Shown here: piece after piece, positions 1 to 5,100 of the stretch
Position numbering within the stretch: the stretch's first letter is position 1
How the letters are laid out: every line of letters begins with the position of its first letter
DNA from: an uncultured Gemmatimonadota bacterium
GTDB lineage: Bacteria > Gemmatimonadota > Gemmatimonadetes > Gemmatimonadales > GWC2-71-9
Assembly: GCA_946479825.1 (NCBI GenBank)
Contig: CAMLHU010000124.1
Location: 1-6,589 of the forward strand
Direction: 5' to 3'
Length of the DNA: 6,589 nucleotides
Translations under genes and position numbers: made by a program
The notes under the pieces: generated by a model
Told to the model about the DNA's origin: nothing
Seen by the model: the letters and a program-made list of their open reading frames with translations, nothing else
The model's database searches: none

Positions 1-123
1 GAACCGCGCCGGCGGGGCCAGCTTGGGCGCCGCGGTGACCTGTGCGCTCGCCGGACCACCCAGAAGGAGGCCGGCGACGACCAACGGATAACGGATCGCG
101 GATAGCGGATGACGTGCACGCAT
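1..123 (-). CDS. Secreted protein, N-terminal fragment; probable second M16 peptidase-family subunit
   Basis: Only the first 41 codons lie in the window; the gene runs off the left edge. Its ATG overlaps the stop of the M16 peptidase gene upstream as TGATG. A strong Shine-Dalgarno, GGGAGGGG at 131-138, sits 7 nt before the ATG inside the end of that gene, which fixes the start and indicates translational coupling. The peptide has a basic N-region (Arg2, Arg4, Arg11), a hydrophobic core (residues 14-22) and a signal peptidase I site ASA|QV after residue 27, so the product is exported. The mature part begins QVTAAPKLAPPARF, a proline-rich lead-in like those of secreted M16 proteins. Bacterial M16 peptidases are often encoded as adjacent pairs, one carrying the zinc site and one an inactive partner; the partner assignment is inferred from position because no catalytic domain is visible. 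Residues 5-13 are encoded by a heptamer repeat (84-111). Confidence 0.75.
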   Translation of the reverse strand, partial: MRARHPLSAIRYPLVVAGLLLGGPASAQVTAAPKLAPPARF

Positions 124-1487
124 CACGTGTCCCCTCCCTTCACGGCCAGGTCCTGCTTCCCCTCCGGGACCACGCTCAGGATGACCCTCGGCTGGGCCAG
201 GTACTCGCGGGCCGCGCGCTGGACATCGGCGGCGGTCACGGCGCGGATCCGGGCGATGTCGCGGGCGAGGTAGTCGGGGGTGCCGGTGAAGTAGAAGTAC
301 TGGTTGAGCTGGTCGGCCACGGCGATCCCGTACTCGAGCTGCTCCAGGGTCGAGGCCTCGTAGCTGTTGGCCGCCTGTTCGAGCTCGCGCCGGGTCGGCC
401 CGTCCGCGGCGAGCCGCGCCACCTGGCTGTCGATCACCTGCCGCAGCTCGGTGAGCGTGTGGCCCGGGCGCGCGGTGGCGATGATGCCGAACTGGCCGTC
501 GCGGAGCTTGCCGTCCTGGAAGGCGTTCACGTCGGCGGCGAGGTCGCGGGTGTACACCAGCGGTTCGGTGAGGCGGCCGTTCTTGGCGCCGGCCAGGATG
601 TAGGCGAGCACGGTGAGCGGCGCGTCGTCCACGCTGTACGCCCGCACGGTGTGCCACATCAGGTAGAGCCGCGGCAGCTGGACCCGGTCCTCGAGCACGA
701 GCACCGTATCGTGCGCCAGCGCGAACGCCGGCGTCGGGCGACGGGTGATGGCGGGGCCGCGCGGGATGGCGCCGAAGTAACGCTCCACCAGCCGCTTCGC
801 GTCGGCGGCGCGGACGTCGCCCGATATCACGATCGAGGCGTTGTTGGGGGCGTAGAACTTCCGGAAGAAGTCCTTCACGTCCTCGAGGCTCGCCGCGGAG
901 AGGTCGGCCATCGAGCCGATGACCGGCCACGAGTACGGATGGCCGTCGGGGAAGAGCGCGCCGGGGAGGGCGTCCCACGCCTTGCCGTAGGGCTGGTTCT
1001 CCATCCGCTGGCGGCGCTCGTTCTTCACCACGTCGCGCTGGAGGTCCACCTTGGCGCTGTCCATCGTCGGGAGCAACCACCCCATCCGGTCGGCGTCGAG
1101 CCAGAGCATCAGCGGCAGCGCGTTGGAGGGGCCGGACTCGTAGTAGTTAGTCCGGTCCTCGGTGGTGGAGCCGTTGTTGTCCGCCCCCGCCGCCTCGAGC
1201 AGCCGGTCGAACGTCGGATATGGCGCGTGCTCCGAGCCCATGAACATCAGGTGCTCGAACAGGTGCGCGAAGCCGGTGCGATGCGGCTCCTCGTCACCCG
1301 AGCCGACGTGATACCAGGTGTCCACGGTGACGACCGGGAGCGAATGGTCCTCGTGGACGATCAGCGTGAGGCCGTTGGCGAGGGTGTCCATCGTGTACGA
1401 GATGGACAGCGCCTTCGGCGGCGGCCGATGCGACTGCGCGGCCAGCGGCGCAGCGAGCAGGGCAAGGAGGGGGAGAAATGGGCGCAT
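123..1487 (-). CDS. Secreted M16-family zinc metallopeptidase (insulinase/pitrilysin-like)
   Basis: This is a 454-residue M16 peptidase that hydrolyses peptides outside the cytoplasm, probably in the periplasm. Residues 1-18 form a signal peptide (MRPF, then a Leu/Ala core, ending LAAQ). The inverted zinc motif HLFEH is at residues 75-79: His75 and His79 bind zinc and Glu78 is the catalytic base. The third ligand is Glu157 in the conserved NERRQRMENQPYG segment, 78 residues after the motif, which is the usual family spacing. The N-terminal M16 domain spans about 35-180 and the C-terminal M16 domain about 190-380. The length is normal for bacterial two-domain M16 proteins, so activity probably needs a partner, likely the product of the overlapping downstream gene. 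No Shine-Dalgarno precedes the ATG; the leader is C-rich (CCCCTCCCCTTATG) and follows a 20-unit heptamer array. The start is chosen because it gives a complete signal peptide. Confidence 0.95.
   Translation of the reverse strand: MRPFLPLLALLAAPLAAQSHRPPPKALSISYTMDTLANGLTLIVHEDHSLPVVTVDTWYHVGSGDEEPHRTGFAHLFEHLMFMGSEHAPYPTFDRLLEAAGADNNGSTTEDRTNYYESGPSNALPLMLWLDADRMGWLLPTMDSAKVDLQRDVVKNERRQRMENQPYGKAWDALPGALFPDGHPYSWPVIGSMADLSAASLEDVKDFFRKFYAPNNASIVISGDVRAADAKRLVERYFGAIPRGPAITRRPTPAFALAHDTVLVLEDRVQLPRLYLMWHTVRAYSVDDAPLTVLAYILAGAKNGRLTEPLVYTRDLAADVNAFQDGKLRDGQFGIIATARPGHTLTELRQVIDSQVARLAADGPTRRELEQAANSYEASTLEQLEYGIAVADQLNQYFYFTGTPDYLARDIARIRAVTAADVQRAAREYLAQPRVILSVVPEGKQDLAVKGGDT
131..138 (-). 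promoter_or_regulatory. Shine-Dalgarno for the overlapping downstream gene
   Basis: GGGAGGGG on the minus strand lies within the last codons of the M16 peptidase gene, 7 nt before the ATG at 123. It supports re-initiation at the TGATG overlap and thus matched synthesis of the two secreted proteins. Confidence 0.7.
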
Positions 1488-1511
1488 AAGGGGAGGGGGG
1501 GCCAGGGATTG

Positions 1512-1651
1512 GGGCTTAGGGCTTGGGGCTTAGCGCTTAGCGCTTAGCGCTTGGGGCTTGGGGCTTTGCTCTTTGGGGTTTGGGGTTGGGGCTGGGGGCT
1601 TAGGGCTTTGGGCTTTGGGGTCAGGGGTCAGGGGGCAGGGAGCAGGGAGCA
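1512..1651. repeat. Degenerate heptamer tandem array, 20 units in perfect register
   Basis: Counting from 1512, every 7-base step begins with G, and 140 bp divide into exactly 20 units without an insertion or deletion. The consensus is GGGCTTD. Unit types drift along the array: GGGCTTA/GGGCTTG, then three GCGCTTA/G, then GGGCTTT and GGGGTTT/G, then GGGCTTA/T, then GGGGTCA, GGGGGCA and finally GGGAGCA twice. Neighbouring units resemble each other most, as expected from successive local duplication. A 7-bp unit is not a multiple of three, so the array is not shaped as coding sequence. The plus strand is strongly G-rich, so a leader transcript of the M16 gene would be C-rich here. Confidence 0.9.
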
Positions 1652-1720
1652 AGTGTGAAGGTAACAGGGGGACGGGGAAGCGACCCACCTGATTTCGTCG
1701 CCCGCCGCGCGGCGCCCACC

Positions 1721-1798
1721 CGTCTCTCGTCTCGCGTCTCTCGTCTCCTCTTCTTCTCCTCGCCTCTTCCCCTCCTCTTCTCGCCCCCCACGCCCCAC
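1721..1798. repeat. C/T-rich tract beginning with four heptamers
   Basis: Units CGTCTCT, CGTCTCG, CGTCTCT and CGTCTCC fill 1721-1748. They are followed by 50 bp of almost pure pyrimidine that keeps only a weak 7-bp rhythm and ends at the stop codon of the YdcF-like gene. In that gene's direction it is a purine-rich GA tract immediately after the stop. There is no hairpin plus T-run, so it is not a recognisable intrinsic terminator. Confidence 0.75.
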
Positions 1799-2404
1799 TC
1801 ACCACCCCACCCACACCACCGGCAGCTTGAGCGCTTCGGCGGCAAAGTAGCTCAGCTCTTCGCGCGGGTTGGCGGAGATCGGGCTGGTGCGGGTGGGCGA
1901 GGTGTAGGCCTCGACGTCGTGGCGGCGGGCTTCGATGCGGAGCCGAGCCATGTGGAACGGGTCGCTCACGAGCACCACCGATTCGAGCCCGCGGCTGTCG
2001 AGCCAGTCGGAGATGGCGGCCATGGTCTCGTCGGTGGTGCGTCCGCGGCCCAGCACCACGACGGCGGTGTCGGGGGCGCCGCGTCCCAGGAGGTACCGAC
2101 GGCCGACGGTGGCCTCGCTCATCCGGTCGCCCTCGCCGATGCCGCCGGTGACGACGACGACCGGCGCGAGCCCGCGGCGGTAGAGCTCGAGCGCGTGGTC
2201 GAGCCGGGCGCGGAGCACCGGCGACGGCCGGCCGTTGTACTGCGCGGCGCCCAGGACGACGACCGCGTCGGCGGGGCGGGCCTGGTCCTGGCGGCTCGCG
2301 ATGACGACGAGCGTGAACGACACGAGATATGCGAGCGCCGCCGCCGCCGCGGCGCCGAGCGCGATGGCGACGGGCCGGCGGCGACGGCGGCGCGGGTCGG
2401 TCAC
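1799..2404 (-). CDS. YdcF/SanA/ElyC-family (DUF218) membrane-anchored protein
   Basis: This 201-residue protein of the DUF218 family is associated in other bacteria with cell-envelope integrity (SanA, ElyC); its biochemical activity is not settled. After an Arg-rich cytoplasmic N-terminus (residues 5-10) comes one Ala/Leu/Val-rich membrane segment (about 11-37). The DUF218 domain follows, with VVLGAAQYNGRPSPVLRARL (49-68), the TGG turn (86-88), a polar RTTDETM segment (122-128) and VSDPFHMARL (146-155). The positively charged residues before the helix predict that the domain lies outside the membrane. The start chosen is GTG at 2404, which overlaps the stop of the preceding gene as GTGA and removes about 50 uncharacteristic residues that an ATG at 2551 would add. 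The Shine-Dalgarno is weak, consistent with translational coupling to the beta-CASP gene. Confidence 0.88.
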   Translation of the reverse strand: MTDPRRRRRRPVAIALGAAAAAALAYLVSFTLVVIASRQDQARPADAVVVLGAAQYNGRPSPVLRARLDHALELYRRGLAPVVVVTGGIGEGDRMSEATVGRRYLLGRGAPDTAVVVLGRGRTTDETMAAISDWLDSRGLESVVLVSDPFHMARLRIEARRHDVEAYTSPTRTSPISANPREELSYFAAEALKLPVVWVGW

Positions 2405-3792
2405 TGGAGCTGGAAGCCCTGGCCCAGCTCGGGAAGGACGACCTGTTCCGCCCCTTCGCTCTTCAGGAGCTCGGCCATCGCGGCGCGCGCGCCGTTCTCG
2501 CCGTGGACCACGAACGCGCGGCGGATCGGTCCGCCGAGCTGGCGCACCCACTTCCGGAGCTCGTGCTTGTCGGCGTGGGCCGAGTAGCCGCCCAGGGTCT
2601 CCACCTCGGCGCGGATCTCGTGCATCTCGCCCAAGAAGCGCACCTGCTTCTGGCCTTCCTGGATCCGGCGGCCGAGGGTGTGCTGGCCCTGGAAGCCGAC
2701 GAAGAGGATGAGGTTGCGGTGGTCGCCGGCCTGGTTGGCCAGGTGGTGCAGGATGCGGCCGGTCTCCGCCATTCCCGACGCGGCGATGATCACCGCGGGG
2801 CCGGGGCGGGTGTTGAGGGCCATCGAATCCTTGACGTCGCGCACGTAGCGCACCAGCGGGAAGTCGAAGACCCGCTCGTGGCGTTCGAGCATCCGCTCGC
2901 GGCGGTCGAACACCTCGGGGTGCATCCGGAACACCTGGGTCGCGTCCACCGCGAGGGGGCTGTCGATGAAGATCGGGATCTCGGGGATCTGCTTCGAGCG
3001 CCAGAGCTGGTGGAGCGCGTAGACGATCTCCTGCGTCCGTCCCACGGCAAAGGACGGGATCAGCACCTTGCCGCCGCGCGCCGCCACCCGGGCGACGATC
3101 GCGCCGAGGTGCGATTCCGTCGCCTCGATCGAGTCGTGCTCCCGGTCGGCGTAGGTGGACTCGATGATGAGCGTGTCCACCGGGCCCGACGGCGGCATCG
3201 GGTCGCGGATGATCGGGAGCCCCCAGCGGCCGATGTCGCCCGAGAAGACGAGACGGTGCCCCGGCCCCTCGGCGAACCGGAGGTCCACCGAGGCCGAGCC
3301 CAGGATGTGGCCCGCGTCGGTGAACTCGAAGGAGAGGTTCTTCCGGAGGTAGAACGGGCGGCGATACGGCAGGCCGATCATCAGCTCCTGGACCGCCACC
3401 GCGTCGGCCAGGTTGTAGAGCGGTTCCGCCACCGCGTGGCCGTGGCGCTTCAGGTACTCGGCGTCCTTCTCCTGGATGTGCGCCGCGTCGGGGAGCATCA
3501 CCGCGCAGAGGTCGCGGGTGGCGGGCGTGGCGTAGATCGGGGCGTGGAACCCCTGGCGCACCAGGAGCGGCAGCCGGCCGCTGTGGTCGATATGGGCGTG
3601 GCTCAGCACCACCGCGTTGATGGTCCGCGCGTCCACCGGGAGCTTGAGGTTGAGCTCCTGCGTCTCCGACCGGCGGCCCTGAAAGAGTCCGGCGTCGAGG
3701 AGGAAGCGCCCCTGCGCCGCCTCGAGCAGGTACATCGAGCCGGTCACCTGGCCGCTGGAGGCGCCGTGGAAGGTGAGGTGGACGGAGGACAT
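2401..3792 (-). CDS. Beta-CASP metallo-beta-lactamase-fold ribonuclease-like protein (CPSF73/Ysh1-type)
   Basis: This 463-residue cytoplasmic protein has the complete motif set of metallo-beta-lactamase nucleases with a beta-CASP insert. Motif 2 is SHAHIDH at 64-70 (ligands His65, His67, Asp69, His70). Motif 3 is His162 in AGHILGS. Motif 4 is Asp186 in FSGDIG. Beta-CASP motif A is probably Glu211 (IIESTYADR), motif B is His406 in GYSAHAD and motif C is His430 in VHGE. The beta-CASP part spans roughly 240-365 and includes PSFAVGRTQE and ASGMAETGR; the C-terminal RMMBL region follows. Family members are zinc-dependent endo- or 5'-3' exoribonucleases, so a role in RNA processing or decay is likely; the substrate cannot be read from sequence. 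There is no Shine-Dalgarno: the bases before ATG are TGACCCCC, and that TGA ends a 39-codon small ORF. The 3' end overlaps the YdcF-like gene by 4 bp. Confidence 0.93.
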   Translation of the reverse strand: MSSVHLTFHGASSGQVTGSMYLLEAAQGRFLLDAGLFQGRRSETQELNLKLPVDARTINAVVLSHAHIDHSGRLPLLVRQGFHAPIYATPATRDLCAVMLPDAAHIQEKDAEYLKRHGHAVAEPLYNLADAVAVQELMIGLPYRRPFYLRKNLSFEFTDAGHILGSASVDLRFAEGPGHRLVFSGDIGRWGLPIIRDPMPPSGPVDTLIIESTYADREHDSIEATESHLGAIVARVAARGGKVLIPSFAVGRTQEIVYALHQLWRSKQIPEIPIFIDSPLAVDATQVFRMHPEVFDRRERMLERHERVFDFPLVRYVRDVKDSMALNTRPGPAVIIAASGMAETGRILHHLANQAGDHRNLILFVGFQGQHTLGRRIQEGQKQVRFLGEMHEIRAEVETLGGYSAHADKHELRKWVRQLGGPIRRAFVVHGENGARAAMAELLKSEGAEQVVLPELGQGFQLQ

Positions 3793-3797
3793 GGGGG

Positions 3798-3917
3798 TCA
3801 GAGCTCGGAGCTTGGAGTCGGGAGGCGGGAGCTTGGAGTCGGGAGCTGGGAGCCCGGAGTCAGGGGCAGAAGAGCGCGCATAGGGCGGAGCACGAGAGGC
3901 TTCTTGTTACTTGGCAT
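3798..3917 (-). CDS. Putative 39-codon small ORF or leader peptide upstream of the beta-CASP gene
   Basis: An ATG at 3917 is preceded by AGAGGAG (3925-3931) at 7-nt spacing, one of the best Shine-Dalgarno sites in the window. The frame runs 39 codons and stops 5 nt before the SD-less ATG of the beta-CASP gene. The peptide starts MPSNKKPLVLRPMRALLPL and ends with a repeated LPTPSS segment, because its 3' two thirds cross the heptamer array and a 7-bp repeat translates as a 7-residue repeat. It lies between upp (52 nt downstream of its stop) and the beta-CASP gene, so one transcript could carry all three. It may be a leader whose translation delivers ribosomes to the next start. It may equally be a chance frame kept open by a stop-free repeat. 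No homologue is recognised. Confidence 0.35.
   Translation of the reverse strand: MPSNKKPLVLRPMRALLPLTPGSQLPTPSSRLPTPSSEL
3801..3870. repeat. Degenerate heptamer tandem array, 10 units (GAG-type)
   Basis: Ten 7-bp units in register: GAGCTCG, GAGCTTG, GAGTCGG, GAGGCGG, GAGCTTG, GAGTCGG, GAGCTGG, GAGCCCG, GAGTCAG and GGGCAGA. The array begins 8 bp from the beta-CASP start codon. GAGCTTG followed by GAGTCGG occurs twice, 21 bp apart, which suggests duplication of a three-unit block. Confidence 0.88.
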
Positions 3918-3924
3918 CGGGACA

Positions 3925-3931
3925 CTCCTCT
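3925..3931 (-). promoter_or_regulatory. Shine-Dalgarno of the 39-codon small ORF
   Basis: AGAGGAG on the minus strand, 7 nt before the ATG at 3917. It lies in the non-repetitive core between the two heptamer arrays and is the only clear ribosome binding site between upp and the beta-CASP gene. Confidence 0.45.
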
Positions 3932-3966
3932 GCTCCAAGCTCCTAGCTCCAAGCTCCTAGCTCTCC
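3932..3966. repeat. Heptamer tandem array, 5 units, inverted relative to 3801-3870
   Basis: Units GCTCCAA and GCTCCTA alternate twice and are followed by GCTCTCC, ending 2 bp from the upp stop codon. The 11-mer CTCCAAGCTCC occurs at 3933-3943 and 3947-3957. Its exact reverse complement GGAGCTTGGAG occurs at 3807-3817 and 3828-3838. The two arrays can therefore pair across a central core in several registers. The arrangement could shape the upp 3' end, but there is no T-run for an intrinsic terminator. Confidence 0.85.
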
Positions 3967-3968
3967 CC

Positions 3969-4613
3969 TCACTTCGTTCCGAACAGCCGATCCCCCGCGT
4001 CGCCCAGGCCTGGAAGGATGTAGCCGTGGCGGTCGAGTTCGCGGTCGAGGGCGGCGGTATAGACCGGGACGTCGGGGTGCGCGTCGAGCAGCGCCTGGAC
4101 ACCGGGGGGTGCGGCGACCAGGGAGAGGAACTTGATCCGCGCGGGGCCGGTCTCCTTGAGCTTGGTGACCGCGGCGGCGGCGGAACCGCCGGTGGCGAGC
4201 ATCGGGTCGAGCACGAAGATGTCGCGCTCCCCTTCGACCGGCGGGAGCTTGAAGTAGTAGCTCACCGGCTTGAGCGAGTCGTGGTCGCGATAGAGGCCGA
4301 TGTGGCCCACCCGCGCTGTCGGGATGAGCTGGGAGATCCCCTCGACCATACCGAGCCCCGCGCGCAGGATCGGCACCAGGATGATGCGGCGGCCGTCCAC
4401 TTCGTAGCCCGTGGTCGTCTCGAGCGGGGTCTCGACGGTGATGGTCCGGGTGGGGAGGTCCTGGGTGACCTCGAAGGCCATCAGCATCGCGATCTCGCTC
4501 ACCAGCTGGCGGAAGTCGCGGGTCCCCGTCCGGCGATCTCGCAGGAGGGTGACCTTGTGCTGGATGAGCGGATGGTCGAAGACAGTCAGGTTCGGAAAGC
4601 GCGGGTGGGGCAT
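3969..4613 (-). CDS. upp: Uracil phosphoribosyltransferase
   Basis: The product converts uracil and PRPP to UMP and diphosphate in the pyrimidine salvage pathway of the cytoplasm. At 214 residues it has the normal family length (about 208-215). Recognisable family segments are [13 protein letters not shown] (14-26), the PILRAGLGM loop (81-89), the GLYRDH...PVSYYFKLP region (107-124), the PRPP-binding [11 protein letters not shown] (134-144) and the uracil-binding C-terminal end around [17 protein letters not shown] (198-214). The ATG at 4613 starts the conserved N-terminus; upstream frame extension would run back through a terminator. No Shine-Dalgarno is present, but a TACTAT box lies 7 nt before the ATG, suggesting a leaderless transcript. 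The tRNA-Phe upstream is closed by a strong terminator, so upp probably has its own promoter. Downstream, the small ORF and beta-CASP gene may share its transcript. Confidence 0.96.
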   Translation of the reverse strand: MPHPRFPNLTVFDHPLIQHKVTLLRDRRTGTRDFRQLVSEIAMLMAFEVTQDLPTRTITVETPLETTTGYEVDGRRIILVPILRAGLGMVEGISQLIPTARVGHIGLYRDHDSLKPVSYYFKLPPVEGERDIFVLDPMLATGGSAAAAVTKLKETGPARIKFLSLVAAPPGVQALLDAHPDVPVYTAALDRELDRHGYILPGLGDAGDRLFGTK

Positions 4614-4620
4614 GCGGGTA

Positions 4621-4626
4621 ATAGTA
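4621..4626 (-). promoter_or_regulatory. Candidate -10 box for a leaderless upp transcript
   Basis: TACTAT on the minus strand matches TATAAT at five of six positions and lies 7 nt before the upp ATG. Transcription would then begin at or next to the start codon. A -35 element is not clear; the upstream sequence is a C/T-rich tract. The lack of any Shine-Dalgarno before upp fits this reading. Confidence 0.4.
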
Positions 4627-4687
4627 GGGGCGGAGGGGAGGAGGGGAAGGGGAAGAGGAGAGGAGGAGAACAGGAGAAGATGCGTAG

Positions 4688-4708
4688 GGGGTGGCCTGCG
4701 GCCACCCC
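4688..4708. repeat. 9-bp perfect inverted repeat with 3-nt loop (REP-like)
   Basis: GGGGTGGCC at 4688-4696 and GGCCACCCC at 4700-4708 flank TGC. The hairpin is very stable on either strand, but no T-run follows on the minus strand, so it is not a standard intrinsic terminator. It lies between the tRNA-Phe terminator and upp and could be a copy of a dispersed REP-type palindrome or a transcript-end stabiliser. Confidence 0.6.
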
Positions 4709-4741
4709 TGCGCGCCGTACCGACCTGCCCCCCGCCACACC

Positions 4742-4775
4742 AAAACGGCCAGCCCCGATCACAGAGGCTGGCCGT
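4742..4775 (-). terminator. Intrinsic terminator of tRNA-Phe
   Basis: A perfect 10-bp stem, ACGGCCAGCC (4766-4775) with GGCTGGCCGT (4745-4754), encloses an 11-nt loop. On the minus strand the last stem base and the next three give TTTT. It begins about 25 nt after the tRNA 3' end and separates the tRNA from upp. Confidence 0.85.
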
Positions 4776-4799
4776 GCGAGCAATCCATTGCAGCAAACA

Positions 4800-4872
<73 letters not shown>

Positions 4873-4884
4873 GGAAGGGCGGGA

Positions 4885-4890
4885 ATTATA
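4885..4890 (-). promoter_or_regulatory. -10 box of the tRNA-Phe promoter
   Basis: A perfect TATAAT on the minus strand, 12 nt before the mature tRNA 5' end, predicts a start site near 4878 and a leader of about six bases to be removed by RNase P. No good -35 match is seen at 16-18 bp upstream. Confidence 0.7.
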
Positions 4891-4987
4891 GGCGGGAAGG
4901 CCCGGGCGCGGTAGGGCGGGTAGGCCGGAAGTAAGCGGATACAGGGCAATGAGTTGCGGGGCAGCGGGTCGGGGGTGTGTCGTGCGG

Positions 4988-5013
4988 GTCATCCCGAGCG
5001 AAGCGAAGGATCT
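4988..5013. repeat. Dispersed-repeat fragment containing GAGCGAAGCGAAGGATCT
   Basis: The stretch GTCATCCCGAGC followed by GAAGCGAAGGATCT matches a short repeat family that I recall from intergenic DNA of many environmental bacteria. Its spurious translations (for example HPERSEGS and SEAKDL) turn up in predicted proteins; the plus-strand frames here read exactly those words. It lies in the spacer between qor and tRNA-Phe. Function is unknown, and the family match is from memory rather than a search. Confidence 0.6.
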
Positions 5014-5057
5014 CTATGTGGTCCACGGAGGGATCCATTTCTCCTCTTCTCCCCCTC

Positions 5058-5100
5058 CCGCTCACCGCTCACCGCCTCACCCCTCGCCGCTCACCGCCAC
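5058..5100. repeat. Heptamer tract spanning the 3' end and stop codon of qor
   Basis: CCGCTCA at 5058 and 5065, CCGCCTC at 5072, and after a 1-bp phase shift CCGCTCA at 5087 and CCGCCAC at 5094. On the gene strand this reads as repeated GTGAGCGG. The qor stop codon (5077-5079) lies inside the tract, so the last residues of the protein (about VAVSGEG) are encoded by repeat-like sequence. Confidence 0.6.

Larger units (their letters stand above)
1488..1798. other. 311-bp intergenic region dominated by heptamer repeats
   Basis: This spacer separates the YdcF-like gene from the M16 peptidase gene. It holds a G-rich heptamer array (1512-1651), a non-repetitive core (1652-1720) with a 12-bp self-complementary GC block at 1703-1714, and a C/T-rich tract (1721-1798) whose first four units are heptamers. 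I see no tRNA, no convincing sigma70 promoter, no terminator with a T-run and no gene with coding character. Open frames across it come from the repeats. Confidence 0.8.

Noticed and set aside
42..1547. A 501-codon plus-strand open frame antisense to the M16 peptidase
   Set aside because: The minus strand encodes a complete M16 peptidase with all motifs. The plus frame gives low-complexity Val/Gly/Arg/His-rich sequence typical of the antisense of GC-rich genes and has no recognisable domain.
1512..1651. CRISPR array
   Set aside because: The units are 7 bp with no unique spacers of 25-40 bp and no cas genes nearby.
1703..1714. CGCCGCGCGGCG palindrome as a terminator for the YdcF-like gene
   Set aside because: The 12-bp GC self-complementary block has no usable loop and no T-run on the minus strand.
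1530..1814. 94-codon minus-strand frame filling the spacer after the YdcF-like gene
   Set aside because: The translation is repeat-derived (Arg/Glu then Pro/Lys heptapeptides), it starts at a GTG overlapping the YdcF-like stop, and it ends 43 nt before the M16 start without a coupling geometry. The repeat explains it better than a gene.
2405..2551. Upstream ATG start for the YdcF-like gene at 2551
   Set aside because: The extra residues are Arg/Gly/Pro-rich antisense-frame sequence lying inside the beta-CASP coding region. The GTG at 2404 with a GTGA overlap gives a normal N-terminus and membrane anchor.
1655..3960. Long plus-strand frames (1655-2587 and 2329-3960) antisense to the YdcF-like and beta-CASP genes
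   Set aside because: Both read through repeats and through the antisense of clear genes; composition is Arg/His/Val/Glu-rich with no domain, so they are shadows.
4614..4796. Longer upp reading frame starting at 4796
   Set aside because: It would be translated through the tRNA terminator and a C/T-rich tract; the conserved UPRT N-terminus begins at 4613.
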